A stretch of 64,000 nucleotides of DNA from Bacillus sp. B-jedd (GCF_000821085.1 NZ_CCXR01000001.1:620001-684000), one strand, 5' to 3'. Counted from the stretch's first letter, positions 17,289 through 26,620 are shown. The notes: generated by a model not told the origin, from the sequence alone. Program-made: numbers and translations.

Positions 17289-17585
17289 ATGAATGAACTA
17301 ACACCTAAAGAATTGGAACAGCTACTGGCTGATGGGAAAAGCATGAATATTATTGATGTGCGCGAGACGGATGAAGTGGCCCAGGGGAAAATTCCCGGAG
17401 CTGTCAACATCCCGCTTAGCCTCATAGAATTCAGGATGAACGAACTTGATAAATCAAAAGAATATGTGATGGTCTGCCGTTCAGGCGGGCGCAGCGGCAG
17501 GGCATGCCAATTCCTCGAAAGCTACGGTTTCAAAACGATAAACATGGCCGGCGGCATGCTTGCATGGGATGGAAAAACCGAATAA
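17289..17585 (+). CDS. Cytoplasmic single-domain rhodanese
   Basis: This 98-residue protein consists of one rhodanese domain: NIIDVRETDEVAQGKIPGAV, INIPLS-like NIPLSLIEF, and the active-site loop MVCRSGGRSGRAC with a catalytic cysteine near residue 62, closing with MAGGMLAWDG. The ATG at 17289 is chosen because GGGAG lies upstream at good spacing; the frame extends only a few codons further. It lies in a run of four active rhodanese domains in this operon. Confidence 0.9.
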   Translation: MNELTPKELEQLLADGKSMNIIDVRETDEVAQGKIPGAVNIPLSLIEFRMNELDKSKEYVMVCRSGGRSGRACQFLESYGFKTINMAGGMLAWDGKTE

Positions 17586-17614
17586 CTATCAACAGAGATA
17601 TTTCAAGGAGATGA

Positions 17615-18184
17615 ATGTCATTGATTAAAGCAGATGTACAACTGGATGCAAAGGGACTCGCTTGCCCAATGCCGATAGTCAGAACGAAGAAAGCGATCGC
17701 GAATCTTGGAGAAGGCATGGTGATTGAGGTCGAGGCGACCGACAAAGGCTCAAAGGCAGACTTGAAGGCGTGGGCAGAGAGCACTGGCAACCAATATCTC
17801 GGCACCATCGAGGAGGGGGGAATCTTAAGGCATTACTTGAGGAAATCCTCCACAGAAGATAAAGAGGAAAGAAGCTTCCCTGATACGATCAGTAATGAAG
17901 AGCTGGAGCAAATGCTGAATGCCAAAGAACCAGTGGTAATTCTTGATGTCCGGGAAGAAGCGGAGTTTGCATTCGGGCATATACCGGGTGCGGTTAATAT
18001 TCCACTTGGTGAACTGGATAGCCGGCAAGGAGAACTGGACAGTGAAAAATTGATTGTGGTGATTTGCCGGACCGGAACCAGGAGTGACCTTGCGTCTCAA
18101 AAGCTGGCTGAAAAAGGGTTCGGGAAGGTAAGGAATGTACTACCTGGGATGAGCGGGTGGAAGGGAAAAACTGAAAGCATATGA
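17615..18184 (+). CDS. TusA-rhodanese fusion protein (YrkF-like)
   Basis: This 189-residue protein joins two domains. Residues 1-76 are TusA-like, with LDAKGLACPMPIVRTKKAI and ATDKGSKADLKAWAESTGN. Residues 88-185 are a rhodanese with VILDVREEAEFAFGHIPGAV and the active loop VICRTGTRSD. A short charged linker (EDKEERS) joins them. Having the donor rhodanese and the carrier on one chain should make persulfide handover direct. B. subtilis YrkF has the same architecture. ATG 17615 and TTG 17621 are both possible starts after AAGGAG; the difference is two codons. Confidence 0.92.
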   Translation: MSLIKADVQLDAKGLACPMPIVRTKKAIANLGEGMVIEVEATDKGSKADLKAWAESTGNQYLGTIEEGGILRHYLRKSSTEDKEERSFPDTISNEELEQMLNAKEPVVILDVREEAEFAFGHIPGAVNIPLGELDSRQGELDSEKLIVVICRTGTRSDLASQKLAEKGFGKVRNVLPGMSGWKGKTESI

Positions 18185-18250
18185 ATATCATTTTGAGGTT
18201 GTCCCGCAGCTAATAGAGTGCAGGATACCTCAAAAATTTTCTTCTAAAAA

Positions 18251-18266
18251 ATACGGTAGGGGGTAT
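18251..18266 (+). promoter_or_regulatory. CstR-type operator 4 overlapping the ribosome binding region
   Basis: ATACGGTAGGGGGTAT is related to the other three 16-mers but has a weaker left arm. Its G-tract doubles as the ribosome binding site of the next gene, so it could be a coincidence of that site; the flanking ATAC and GTAT argue for an operator. Confidence 0.45.
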
Positions 18267-18270
18267 AAAT

Positions 18271-19398
18271 ATGTCGGTAAATGCAATGACAGCAAGAGAA
18301 GTCACAAAAAAGATTATTAACAAAGAGCCATTATTCATCCTTGATGTCCGTAACGAAGCGGATTATAAAGACTGGAAAATTGAGGGGCAGCAATTCACTC
18401 ACTTGAACATCCCGTATTTCGACCTTTTGGATGGGGTGGAGGAAGTGCTGCGACAACTGCCGGAAGACAAGGAAGTCCTCGTTGTTTGTGCAAAAGAAGG
18501 ATCATCCATTATGGTTGCCGATATGCTTTCAGAAGCGGGCAGGGATGTTTCCTATCTGGCAGGCGGGATGAAGGCATGGAGCGAGTATCTTGAACCAATA
18601 AAGGTTGGCGATTTGAAAAGCGGTGGAGAGCTATACCAGTTCGTAAGGATCGGTAAAGGCTGCCTTTCTTACATGGCTGTATCCAATGGGGAAGCGGCTA
18701 TTATTGACGCGACAAGGATGACAGATGTTTATCTTGATTTTGCAAAAGAGATTGGCGTGAGTATCACGCATGTTTTCGATACGCACTTGCATGCCGACCA
18801 TATATCAGGGGGAAGAAGGATTGCAGAAGAAACGGGAGCTGCCTATTGGCTTCCGCCGAAGGATGCGACAGAAGTAACGTTCGATTACGAGCCGCTTGTC
18901 GATGGAAATGAAGTAAAGATTGGGAATACAACCATTAGTTTTACCGCCCTGTATTCCCCTGGACATACGATTGGGTCGACTTCCTTCGTCATTGATGGCA
19001 GTTACCTTCTATCCGGTGACATTCTGTTCATCGATTCGATTGGACGCCCCGACCTCGCCGGTATGGCGGAAGACTGGGTTTCAGATCTCAGGGAATCGCT
19101 TTACAATCGTTACAGAAAACTGCCTGAAGAATTGATTGTTCTGCCTGCCCATTTCATGATCATTGACGAACTGAATGAAGATGGGAGTGTCGGCAAGAAA
19201 CTTGGCGAGCTGTTTGCAGATAACCATGGCCTTAATATAGAGGATGAGGGGGAATTCAGAAGGCTTGTCACGGAAAATCTTCCTCCCCAGCCTCATTCCT
19301 ACCAGGAAATCCGCCAGACGAATATGGGCAAAATGACTCCTGACCTGGAACAGCAGCGCGAAATGGAAATTGGCCCGAACCGCTGCGCCGTACGCTAG
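18271..19398 (+). CDS. Rhodanese-persulfide dioxygenase fusion (MBL fold, CstB/ETHE1-like)
   Basis: This 375-residue protein has an N-terminal rhodanese domain (about residues 1-108, IDVR-type [11 protein letters not shown] and active loop VVCAKEGSS) and a C-terminal metallo-beta-lactamase domain (about 118-370). The latter has the metal motif [34 protein letters not shown] and VLPAHF. The ETHE1 family oxidises glutathione or bacillithiol persulfide to sulfite. In S. aureus CstB the MBL part comes first and a rhodanese part follows; here the order is rhodanese then MBL. It starts 87 bases after the TusA-rhodanese gene. Confidence 0.9.
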   Translation: MSVNAMTAREVTKKIINKEPLFILDVRNEADYKDWKIEGQQFTHLNIPYFDLLDGVEEVLRQLPEDKEVLVVCAKEGSSIMVADMLSEAGRDVSYLAGGMKAWSEYLEPIKVGDLKSGGELYQFVRIGKGCLSYMAVSNGEAAIIDATRMTDVYLDFAKEIGVSITHVFDTHLHADHISGGRRIAEETGAAYWLPPKDATEVTFDYEPLVDGNEVKIGNTTISFTALYSPGHTIGSTSFVIDGSYLLSGDILFIDSIGRPDLAGMAEDWVSDLRESLYNRYRKLPEELIVLPAHFMIIDELNEDGSVGKKLGELFADNHGLNIEDEGEFRRLVTENLPPQPHSYQEIRQTNMGKMTPDLEQQREMEIGPNRCAVR

Positions 19399-19410
19399 GA
19401 GATGATGATA

Positions 19411-20187
19411 ATGGACTTTTCTTTTATTATCACCATTTTCCTGATTGGCTTTATCGGCTCTTATATTTCCGGAATGCTGGGGATTGGCGGGTCGATTATT
19501 AAGTATCCGATGCTCCTATACATTCCGCCGCTATTTGGCATGGCCGCATTCACTGCCCATGAGGTTTCCGGCATTTCCGCTGTTCAGGTGCTGTTCGCCA
19601 CAATTGGCGGGGTATGGGCTTACCGGAAAGGCGGTTACTTGAATAAAACCCTGATTATTTATATGGGGATGAGCATATTGGCCGGGAGCTTTATCGGCGG
19701 ATATGGTTCCAAGCTTATGCCGGAGGATGGGATAAACCTAGTTTATGGAATCCTTGCTTTGATAGCTGCGGTGATGATGTTCGTTCCAAAGAAAGGGATT
19801 GATGAAATCCCGCTCGACAAAGTGAAATTCAATAAATGGCTGGCAGCAATCCTTGCCCTGATTGTCGGGATTGGTTCAGGTATTGTCGGGGCGGCGGGAG
19901 CCTTTCTCTTGGTTCCGATCATGCTCGTCGTTCTTAAAATCCCGACAAGAATGACTATTGCCTCGTCACTTGCGATTACTTTTATTTCATCAATAGGGGC
20001 TACCATTGGCAAAGTCACAACCGGGCAGGTCGATTATCTTCCGGCCACGGTGATGATCATTGCCAGCCTGATTGCCTCCCCGCTAGGAGCTGTGGCAGGC
20101 AAAAAGATGAACACGAAAATGCTCCAAATCATCCTGGCGGTACTCATCTCCGTGACGGCAATTAAAATTTGGATCGATATCTTGTGA
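19411..20187 (+). CDS. TSUP family (TauE/SafE) sulfur-compound transporter
   Basis: This 258-residue protein has about eight membrane segments and the repeated TSUP signature: [20 protein letters not shown] in the first half and [20 protein letters not shown] in the second. It resembles B. subtilis YrkJ. It probably exports sulfite, thiosulfate or another sulfur oxyanion produced by the preceding dioxygenase; direction and substrate are inferred from context. ATG 19411 is preferred (AGGAG nine bases upstream) over 19402. It is the last gene of the operon. Confidence 0.88.
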   Translation: MDFSFIITIFLIGFIGSYISGMLGIGGSIIKYPMLLYIPPLFGMAAFTAHEVSGISAVQVLFATIGGVWAYRKGGYLNKTLIIYMGMSILAGSFIGGYGSKLMPEDGINLVYGILALIAAVMMFVPKKGIDEIPLDKVKFNKWLAAILALIVGIGSGIVGAAGAFLLVPIMLVVLKIPTRMTIASSLAITFISSIGATIGKVTTGQVDYLPATVMIIASLIASPLGAVAGKKMNTKMLQIILAVLISVTAIKIWIDIL

Positions 20188-20189
20188 AA

Positions 20190-20223
20190 AACGGCAGCCC
20201 CAAATAAGTGGGCTGCCGTTTTC
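20190..20223. terminator. Terminator shared by sulfur operon and pucR-like gene
   Basis: Perfect 11-base arms AACGGCAGCCC/GGGCTGCCGTT are flanked by A- and T-rich ends, so it can act on both convergent transcripts. Confidence 0.85.
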
Positions 20224-20232
20224 AGCTATTAA

Positions 20233-21948
20233 TCACAGATTTGTTTTTGCAGGAAGTTTCTTATTCAGCAGCCTGAAGATTTTCAAAGACAGCTGAATCT
20301 GAAGGAGTTCCTCCGCACTTTTTAAATCTGTATCCATAATTTCCTTTATTTTTTCAATCCGATAAATCAAAGTATTCCTGTGCAAGTACATGGCCTTGGC
20401 CGTCTCACTGATATTCTGGTTGTTATGAAAGAAGTTTTCGAGCGTCTCAATAAAGCTTGTCCCATGAGTATGGTCATATTCATAGACCTTGCCAAGGCGT
20501 TTCAGGAAGAACTCTTCCATCTTCTGATTGTTAATATTCGAATCCAGGAAATGATAAATCGAGTGATCTTCAAAGTGGGAAACTCCGCCTTCATCGCTGA
20601 ATTTCCCCATCAATCGGACCGCTTCGTTCGCCTCGGTGAAGCTTTTATGAATGGATTGGATTTTCTCATACTGCCGGCCAATCCCAATTGCCATCGTTGA
20701 ATTTTTTAACTGTTTTTCAAATATCTTATAAATTTCATTGCCGTAATGTTTAGCATCATTGACAGAAAGTGGAGGCCTTTGTGTACTTTGGCCGATTAAG
20801 ATAATAATGTTATTATTTCTGTAAAAGCAAGTGACCTCGCCAGGAGCGATACTGGCATATTCATAGACAAGTTCAACACATTTTTTCGCAGTCTGTTCCA
20901 TTTGGACCCTTTTGGCGACCAAGTCTTCTAATTTATCCGTTTTTTCCGTTTCCACTGTCATGACGATACAGTGATAACGATAATTTGGATTCAACCCGTG
21001 TAAGTTGCACAGAGTCTGGATTGAGTCGATTGAAGTGATTTTACCAGTCAAAAGATCGTCGAAGAAATCGGAGCGTATCTTCATTTTTACTTCCTCGATC
21101 TCTCTGGCTTTTATCATTTCAAGGACGGTGATGGTGGATGCCTGCTCAAGGATGATGTAATCAAATTCGCCTAGCTCCCTGACAGTCTGCCAGACAACAA
21201 TATAGCCATATAACCGATTGGAGGCGGCAACAGGAAGGATCCGGCATTTCACATCCAGATTATCCACCTTGTAATTACGCTTAATTGATTTCTTCATTTC
21301 CTTGATATTGTCGGGAATTGATTCGATAAACTCTTTGTTGAAGACCGGGCGGTTCTTCGTTAGATTCAGGCAATATTCCAAGGGTACAGGATTATTCGGA
21401 TGTTCGGTATAATGGATTAGCCGCCAATCCCGGTCTACAGCTATAATTGGGTTATTGATCGTCCCGGAAAGCAGGCTGGAGATTCTGTCAATTCCTCCGC
21501 CTTCCAATGTTACCCGGAAGAAGAGGTTATGAATATCGAGCGTTTTCCGGTTCAGCAGATCATATCGGCCTGAGGCTTTTTCATTAATGATGGAAATAAC
21601 TTTGGATAGTGTGTATTCAAAAGGAAGTTCAATCAACGGCATTCCCAGCCTGTTCGCTTCATCAATCATCCTTTGTGGAAGCCTGTCAAAATAGCGCCTC
21701 ATTTTTACAACGAGGCCAGCGCAATTGATTTCCGACAGTTCTTTTATGACCTGTGTCTGATATTCAATATTGTCTTTGAAAATATAGCCGGTCGATAAAA
21801 GAAGTTCATTCGGTGATAGCCAGTCAAAAGAATCAGGATTTTCAATAATATTAACGAGAGAAATTTCGTTATCAAGTCCCGCCTCGCCGGCAACAATTTT
21901 TAAACCGTCAAGAGCTTTTATATTAAATAGTTCTCTTACTTTTAACAT
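20233..21948 (-). CDS. PucR family transcriptional regulator
   Basis: This 571-residue protein has the PucR N-terminal domain (about residues 5-125: LVNIIENPDSFDWLSPNELLLSTGY is its usual signature, split here across helices). A central GAF/GGDEF-like region follows, and a C-terminal PucR helix-turn-helix (about 505-560) with NISETAKAMYLHRNTLIYRI. The family activates purine-degradation or other catabolic genes. It is divergent from a DUF2877 gene that is probably its target. A 21-base imperfect palindrome with CATTGT/ACAATG arms lies just upstream of its start. Confidence 0.88.
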   Translation of the reverse strand: MLKVRELFNIKALDGLKIVAGEAGLDNEISLVNIIENPDSFDWLSPNELLLSTGYIFKDNIEYQTQVIKELSEINCAGLVVKMRRYFDRLPQRMIDEANRLGMPLIELPFEYTLSKVISIINEKASGRYDLLNRKTLDIHNLFFRVTLEGGGIDRISSLLSGTINNPIIAVDRDWRLIHYTEHPNNPVPLEYCLNLTKNRPVFNKEFIESIPDNIKEMKKSIKRNYKVDNLDVKCRILPVAASNRLYGYIVVWQTVRELGEFDYIILEQASTITVLEMIKAREIEEVKMKIRSDFFDDLLTGKITSIDSIQTLCNLHGLNPNYRYHCIVMTVETEKTDKLEDLVAKRVQMEQTAKKCVELVYEYASIAPGEVTCFYRNNNIIILIGQSTQRPPLSVNDAKHYGNEIYKIFEKQLKNSTMAIGIGRQYEKIQSIHKSFTEANEAVRLMGKFSDEGGVSHFEDHSIYHFLDSNINNQKMEEFFLKRLGKVYEYDHTHGTSFIETLENFFHNNQNISETAKAMYLHRNTLIYRIEKIKEIMDTDLKSAEELLQIQLSLKIFRLLNKKLPAKTNL

Positions 21949-21983
21949 GAAGGTAGACCCCCTAAACAGTGTCTGTCATCTCT

Positions 21984-22004
21984 CATTGTACACCTTGCAC
22001 AATG
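21984..22004. promoter_or_regulatory. Candidate operator between pucR-like gene and DUF2877 gene
   Basis: CATTGTAC and GCACAATG arms match at 7 of 8 positions around a five-base centre, 36 bases upstream of the regulator's start. Autoregulation is inferred. Confidence 0.35.
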
Positions 22005-22149
22005 GAAATCAATGAAATTTGGAATAAGGGGATAATGCCCTGATTGGGTGCCCAACCCTCGGAAATATTTTGCAAATAGAGTGAAAGTAAGGGGTTTCGG
22101 TAAGAAGCAATTGTAATCTATATAGGTTGATCTTAATAATTACACCCTT

Positions 22150-22310
22150 TAAGTTAAAGAACTGGTTGATTGGAGCTCAGGCATGTAGACTCCTGCGGGA
22201 TAGAGCAGCAAGGGGAGACCCCACAGGAGCTTTGCTCCGAGGAGGCTCCACTGGTGCCCCGCGGAAAGCGAAATGCCCGGAGCGGAAAACAACCACCTCG
22301 TTCCGTTTGA
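22150..22310 (-). repeat. Dispersed intergenic repeat (copy B)
   Basis: This element is GC-rich and flanked by near-inverted ends: TTGGAGCTCAGGC at the left and GCCCGGAGCGGAAAAC at the right. It contains ACTCCTGCGGGA, GGGGAGACCCC, CCGAGGAGGCTCC and GCCCCGCGGAAAGCG. Its reverse complement aligns with the outer parts of the repeat at 3513-3768. This element type is widespread between Bacillaceae genes; I know of no proven function. It fills most of the 432-base gap between two divergent genes. Confidence 0.7.
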
Positions 22311-22380
22311 AAACTAATATTTATTTCAACCTGTATAAAGAGTAAAAACCAGCCAATTCTTTGAAAGACGAGGTGGAACT

Positions 22381-23265
22381 ATGTTTAAAGCCATTTCTGG
22401 TGATAATAGTTTTATTGAAAAAATAGAAAATACATATTTTAACGGAAAGGTCCACAGTACTTTTGAAAGGACCATCAATATAACAGACTCCGAAACCGAT
22501 GAGATGTACACACTTGCGACAAGAGAAGTGGACAATGCACCGAATACAATCATCACTGATATCCCAGGCTTCAGTAGATTTGGGTTAAAGCCGGGAGACG
22601 AGGTTATTACAGAGGGAAGCATTATGACAGTCGCGCAGCGGCTATCTGTTGATATTGAGAATGTAGAGAAATGGTCATGCATTCTCCCCGAATTCCCAAA
22701 TGATTTTAACCATGTTTCAAAAAACCTTTCCGTATTGCGGGAACATCTGCGCATTTTAGGAAAAACAGGCGGAATGCTTATAGATCCCGATGAGGGAGGC
22801 TTTTTTGAAAAAGAACTTTCAAGATTGTTGGAGACCAGGTCTGAAACACTCGTAAAAAACCTTCTGGATGGCAAAATAGAAGAGGCATTTGAGTCGGCGG
22901 AAGGGTTAATAGGACTGGGCAGGGGGCTTACTCCTTCGGGAGATGATTTTTTGTCCGGCGTGATTGCAACCTTTAACATTCCTGGCTGCCCAGCTGGAGA
23001 TTTTTATGAATTTGGCAGGAGGGTTGTTCATTCGGCACTGGATAAAACCAATCCTATCAGCTGGTGGGCGCTTGAGAAGTCATCATATGGTCAAGTAAGG
23101 GAATCGATCGCCTTTCTCATCCAGGCAATTTTATATGGAGATGAAGAAACGCTTCCGCGCTATCTCGAAAAGGTGCTGAGTATTGGCTCAACGTCAGGGA
23201 CCGATATTGGTTTCGGGCTATTGGCAGGAATAGAAATCAATTTAGTTGCAGGAGAGAAGAAGTGA
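22381..23265 (+). CDS. DUF2877 protein, AllH-like (possible oxamate carbamoyltransferase subunit)
   Basis: This 294-residue protein belongs to DUF2877, whose marks here are GLIGLGRGLTPSGDDFLSG (about residues 178-196) and GTSGTDIGFGLLAGIEI near the C-terminus. E. coli AllH (YlbF), a subunit of oxamate carbamoyltransferase in allantoin degradation, is a member. The partner subunits AllF and AllG are not in this window, so the function is uncertain. It is divergent from a PucR regulator, the class that controls purine and allantoin genes. A GAGGTGG site precedes the ATG. Confidence 0.75.
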   Translation: MFKAISGDNSFIEKIENTYFNGKVHSTFERTINITDSETDEMYTLATREVDNAPNTIITDIPGFSRFGLKPGDEVITEGSIMTVAQRLSVDIENVEKWSCILPEFPNDFNHVSKNLSVLREHLRILGKTGGMLIDPDEGGFFEKELSRLLETRSETLVKNLLDGKIEEAFESAEGLIGLGRGLTPSGDDFLSGVIATFNIPGCPAGDFYEFGRRVVHSALDKTNPISWWALEKSSYGQVRESIAFLIQAILYGDEETLPRYLEKVLSIGSTSGTDIGFGLLAGIEINLVAGEKK

Positions 23266-23347
23266 TTTAAAATAAATCGTCTGTAAGGTAATTCAATATG
23301 TTCAAAACAGTGATGCCATTGTGCATCTTGTTTAAAAAATAGGACTG

Positions 23348-23380
23348 GGGTCTGTCAAAATTGGCAGACCCTTATTTTGT
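23348..23380 (+). terminator. Intrinsic terminator after DUF2877 gene
   Basis: Arms GGGTCTG/CAGACCC are followed by TTATTTTGTT. Confidence 0.75.
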
Positions 23381-23491
23381 TCTGAGGCGGGGTGAATGAT
23401 AGGCGGATATGTGCTACAATGAGTGAGGTTTTAATATTTGGAATTCATGAGAAAAACTTACTTATTTTCTTAATTATATAGAGGTGGAATA

Positions 23492-25162
23492 ATGAACAAA
23501 AAGTGGTGGAAAGAAAGCGTTGCTTACCAGGTTTACCCGAGAAGCTTCATGGACAGCAATGGAGACGGGATAGGAGATTTGAAGGGAGTGACAGCAAAAC
23601 TAGATTACTTAAAGGATCTAGGAATAGATGTCATCTGGCTGTCACCGATGTATAAATCACCGAATGATGATAACGGCTATGATATTTCCGATTACCAGGA
23701 TATTATGGAAGAATTCGGGACGATGGCGGATTTTGATGAGCTTCTCGATGAAGCCCATAAGAGGGGGATGAAAATGATCCTCGATCTTGTTATCAATCAT
23801 ACGAGTGATGAGCATCCATGGTTTATCGAGTCCCGGTCTTCGAAGGATAACCCGAAACGCGATTGGTATATTTGGCGGGACGGCAAGGACGGGAATGAGC
23901 CCAACAACTGGGAGTCCATTTTCAGTGGTTCGGCCTGGAAGTATGATGAAACTTCAGGCCAGTACTTCATGCATCTCTTTTCCGAAAAACAGCCTGATTT
24001 GAACTGGGAAAACCCTGAGGTCAGAGAGGCGCTATATGGAATGGTGAACTGGTGGCTGGAAAAAGGAATTGACGGCTTCAGGGTCGATGCCATTTCCCAT
24101 ATAAAAAAGGAGCCAGGTTTGCCAGACATGCCTAATCCGGATAACCTTGACTATGTTCCGTGTTTTGAATACATGATGAACGTCAACGGAATTGATGAAT
24201 TCCTTTCCGAGCTGTCACGTGAAACCATAAAAAACTATGACGTCATGACGGTCGCCGAAGCAAATGGCGTCCGCCTGGTCGATGCCGATAAATGGGTCGG
24301 CGAGGAAAATGGCTACTTTAATTTGATTTTCCAGTTCGAGTTTTTGGACTTGTGGGATAAGAAAACAAAGGATTCAGTAGATGTCGTCGCTTTAAAGCGG
24401 GTTCTTTCGAAATGGCAGAAGGGGCTTGAGGGAAGAGGCTGGAATGCGCTCTTTATCGAAAACCATGATCAACCGCGGCGCGTCTCAAGCTGGGGAAATG
24501 ACCAGAGATACTGGAAGGAAAGCGCCAAAGCGCTTGGCGCGATGTATTTTTTGATGAAAGGGACGCCATTCATCTATCAGGGGCAGGAAATCGGCATGAC
24601 AAATGTTAAATTCCCGTCCATTGAAGATTACGATGATGTGGGAATGATAAATTACTATAAGATAGAACGGGAAAAAGGACGGCCCCACGAGGAAATAATG
24701 GAAGTGATTTGGAAGCGGGGAAGGGACAATTCCAGGACCCCAATGCATTGGGATTCAACCCATATGGGCGGTTTTACTACTGCTGATAAAACCTGGCTGG
24801 GAATCAATCCGAATTACCTGGACATCAATGTGGAAAGCCAGCTTGCCGATGAGGATTCCATCCTGAACTTCTATAAGAAGATGATCAGGCTTAGAAAGGA
24901 ATATCCGCTGTTTGTTTATGGGCAATACCAGCTTTACCATCCGAACCATCCGAAGCTATTTGTTTACACCCGCACGCTTGGGAGGCAAAGGGCGATTGTA
25001 ATCTGCAATATTCACGGAACTCCGACCAGATTTAAGTTGCCGACTTCCATTATCTATAAATCAAGTGAACTGGTACTTCAAAACTATGAAACCCGGGATG
25101 CCCGCTTAAGAAGGGAATTTACGCTGAAGCCTTTTGAAACAAGAGTTTATTTCCTTAAATAA
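23492..25162 (+). CDS. GH13 alpha-glucosidase (oligo-1,6-glucosidase/MalL-like subfamily)
   Basis: This 556-residue enzyme has the full GH13 catalytic barrel plus a C-terminal beta domain. Visible elements are AYQVYPRSFMDSNGDGIGDL, DLVINHTSDEHPWF, the nucleophile in GFRVDAISHI (Asp about 198), the acid in TVAEANG (Glu about 256), and the transition-state Asp in FIENHDQPR (about 326). In the related GH13_31 enzymes the residue after the nucleophile tracks linkage choice: Val with alpha-1,6 and Ala or Thr with alpha-1,4. Here it is Ala, hinting at alpha-1,4 preference. It has no signal peptide and no sugar-transport neighbours. Confidence 0.9.
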   Translation: MNKKWWKESVAYQVYPRSFMDSNGDGIGDLKGVTAKLDYLKDLGIDVIWLSPMYKSPNDDNGYDISDYQDIMEEFGTMADFDELLDEAHKRGMKMILDLVINHTSDEHPWFIESRSSKDNPKRDWYIWRDGKDGNEPNNWESIFSGSAWKYDETSGQYFMHLFSEKQPDLNWENPEVREALYGMVNWWLEKGIDGFRVDAISHIKKEPGLPDMPNPDNLDYVPCFEYMMNVNGIDEFLSELSRETIKNYDVMTVAEANGVRLVDADKWVGEENGYFNLIFQFEFLDLWDKKTKDSVDVVALKRVLSKWQKGLEGRGWNALFIENHDQPRRVSSWGNDQRYWKESAKALGAMYFLMKGTPFIYQGQEIGMTNVKFPSIEDYDDVGMINYYKIEREKGRPHEEIMEVIWKRGRDNSRTPMHWDSTHMGGFTTADKTWLGINPNYLDINVESQLADEDSILNFYKKMIRLRKEYPLFVYGQYQLYHPNHPKLFVYTRTLGRQRAIVICNIHGTPTRFKLPTSIIYKSSELVLQNYETRDARLRREFTLKPFETRVYFLK

Positions 25163-25177
25163 GGAGGAAACAAGAAA

Positions 25178-25699
25178 ATGGCAGATTCAGTGAAAGAAAT
25201 TTACTGGTCAGTTTTTGAAAACAGGATTGGACCGATGCTGCTTGGCGTAACGGATAGAGGGCTATGCTATGTTGGCACCCCGGGCCGGGCGTTTGATGAG
25301 CTTGAGAATTGGGCTCGAAAAAACTATAAAAATCCCGTTCTTGTAGAAAATGATGAAGCGGTAAAGCCGTATAAGGCGGAGCTGGCTGATTATCTTGAAG
25401 GGAGAAAGCAGTTCTTTTCCTGCGAATTGGATTTTAAGGGCTCTCCATTCCAGGAAAGTGTCTGGGCGACATTGGGACAAATTCCATACGGACGAACGGC
25501 TTCCTATAGTGACATTGCCCATTTAATCGGAAAGCCCTCCGCTGTCCGTGCCGTCGGATCAGCCATTGGAGCCAATCCCGTCTTGATGGCCATCCCTTGC
25601 CATCGCGTCATTGGCAAAAGCGGAGCGATAACCGGCTACCGCGGCGGGTTGGAGATGAAACAGTTCCTCCTTCAGCTAGAAGCAGCCGGCACTCCGTAA
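25178..25699 (+). CDS. ogt: Methylated-DNA--protein-cysteine methyltransferase
   Basis: This 173-residue protein repairs O6-alkylguanine by transferring the alkyl group to its own cysteine, which lies in the motif IPCHRVIG (about Cys141). The helix-turn-helix stretch TASYSDIAHLIGKPSAVRAVG and QIPYGRT are also typical. It starts 15 bases after the glucosidase gene, with an AAGGAGG site, so the two are probably cotranscribed without obvious functional link. Confidence 0.95.
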   Translation: MADSVKEIYWSVFENRIGPMLLGVTDRGLCYVGTPGRAFDELENWARKNYKNPVLVENDEAVKPYKAELADYLEGRKQFFSCELDFKGSPFQESVWATLGQIPYGRTASYSDIAHLIGKPSAVRAVGSAIGANPVLMAIPCHRVIGKSGAITGYRGGLEMKQFLLQLEAAGTP

Positions 25700-25708
25700 G
25701 ATTTTCTA

Positions 25709-25746
25709 AAAGGCAGAGACCAGAAATTACGGTCTCTGCCTTTTTA
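25709..25746 (+). terminator. Intrinsic terminator after ogt
   Basis: Thirteen-base perfect arms (AAAGGCAGAGACC and its complement) are followed by a T run. Confidence 0.9.
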
Positions 25747-25846
25747 GTAAGGCTTGAGTCTTAGTGTAAAATATGGCAGGAGGCTGTATCTAATCCATAT
25801 TTCCTACGTTATGATTAAGGTATCATGATGACTGGGGGAGTTTTGG

Positions 25847-26566
25847 ATGAAAAAGTTGGTCGGAGGTTTAGTGGTGGCAGCCATTTTAATTTTCGCCGCC
25901 CGATTCGCACTTGGGGCTATTATCGGCGGGAATAATCACTCAGATATCCATGTTGATAAGGATAAGGTGAAAAGTTTGGAAGTTGCGCTGGATGTGGGAG
26001 TGGGCAAGCTTTCAGTTACCGGCGGGGCGGATGAATGGCTGGAAGGGACGATCGATCATGAGGATTCAAGGTACAAACCGCGTGTATCCTATAAGCGTTC
26101 CGGCAAGGAAGGCCGGATAAAAGTAACTCAGGAAAAAAAGGGTTTTGGAAATTTCCACTTTGGCAAAGCAGATAATGACTGGAACCTTTCCTTGAATGAT
26201 GATGTGCCGATAGATTTAAGAGTTGATGCTGGGGTATCGGATGCGAGCCTCGATTTGCGTGGACTTAAATTGGCCAACCTTGATGTTGATGCAGGTGTGG
26301 GCGACGTTGAAATTAACCTGGCCGGGGAATGGAAAGACGGTTTTAAGGCTAACGTCCAAATGGGAGTCGGCAAAACGACAATTATTTTGCCGAAAGATAC
26401 TGGGGTAAAAGTGATCGCAGATAAAGGCATTGGCAAAATAAACATTGACGGATTTACCAAGAAAGGTGATAACGTTTATGTAAATGATGCATTCGAGGAT
26501 GCGAAAACCATCATTATTGTGAATGCCGAACTGGGTATTGGAGATGCGAACTTCATATTGAAGTGA
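25847..26566 (+). CDS. Exported beta-helical protein (toast-rack/DUF4097-like)
   Basis: This 239-residue protein has an N-terminal signal or anchor segment (about residues 4-26). A C-terminal repetitive beta domain follows with the spaced motifs VDAGVSDASL, VDAGVGDVEI, VQMGVGKTTI, ADKGIGKINI and AELGIGDANF, each about 20-25 residues apart. This looks like a stack of parallel beta-strands as in DUF4097 and toast-rack domains. Such proteins often belong to cell-envelope stress modules, but no lia-type neighbours are present. It is a stand-alone gene. Confidence 0.7.
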   Translation: MKKLVGGLVVAAILIFAARFALGAIIGGNNHSDIHVDKDKVKSLEVALDVGVGKLSVTGGADEWLEGTIDHEDSRYKPRVSYKRSGKEGRIKVTQEKKGFGNFHFGKADNDWNLSLNDDVPIDLRVDAGVSDASLDLRGLKLANLDVDAGVGDVEINLAGEWKDGFKANVQMGVGKTTIILPKDTGVKVIADKGIGKINIDGFTKKGDNVYVNDAFEDAKTIIIVNAELGIGDANFILK

Positions 26567-26572
26567 ATGAAA

Positions 26573-26596
26573 GGCAGGCCGATCAATTGGCCTGCC
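26573..26596. terminator. Intergenic hairpin between convergent genes
   Basis: Perfect arms GGCAGGCC/GGCCTGCC lie between two convergent genes. No strong T run follows on either strand, so termination is likely but weak. Confidence 0.5.
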
Positions 26597-26620
26597 TCCG
26601 TTCATATATAGATGTCCCCG

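Noticed and set aside
26573..26596. Strong intrinsic terminator
   Set aside because: The stem is perfect but neither strand has a T run, so it is listed only as a hairpin with moderate confidence.
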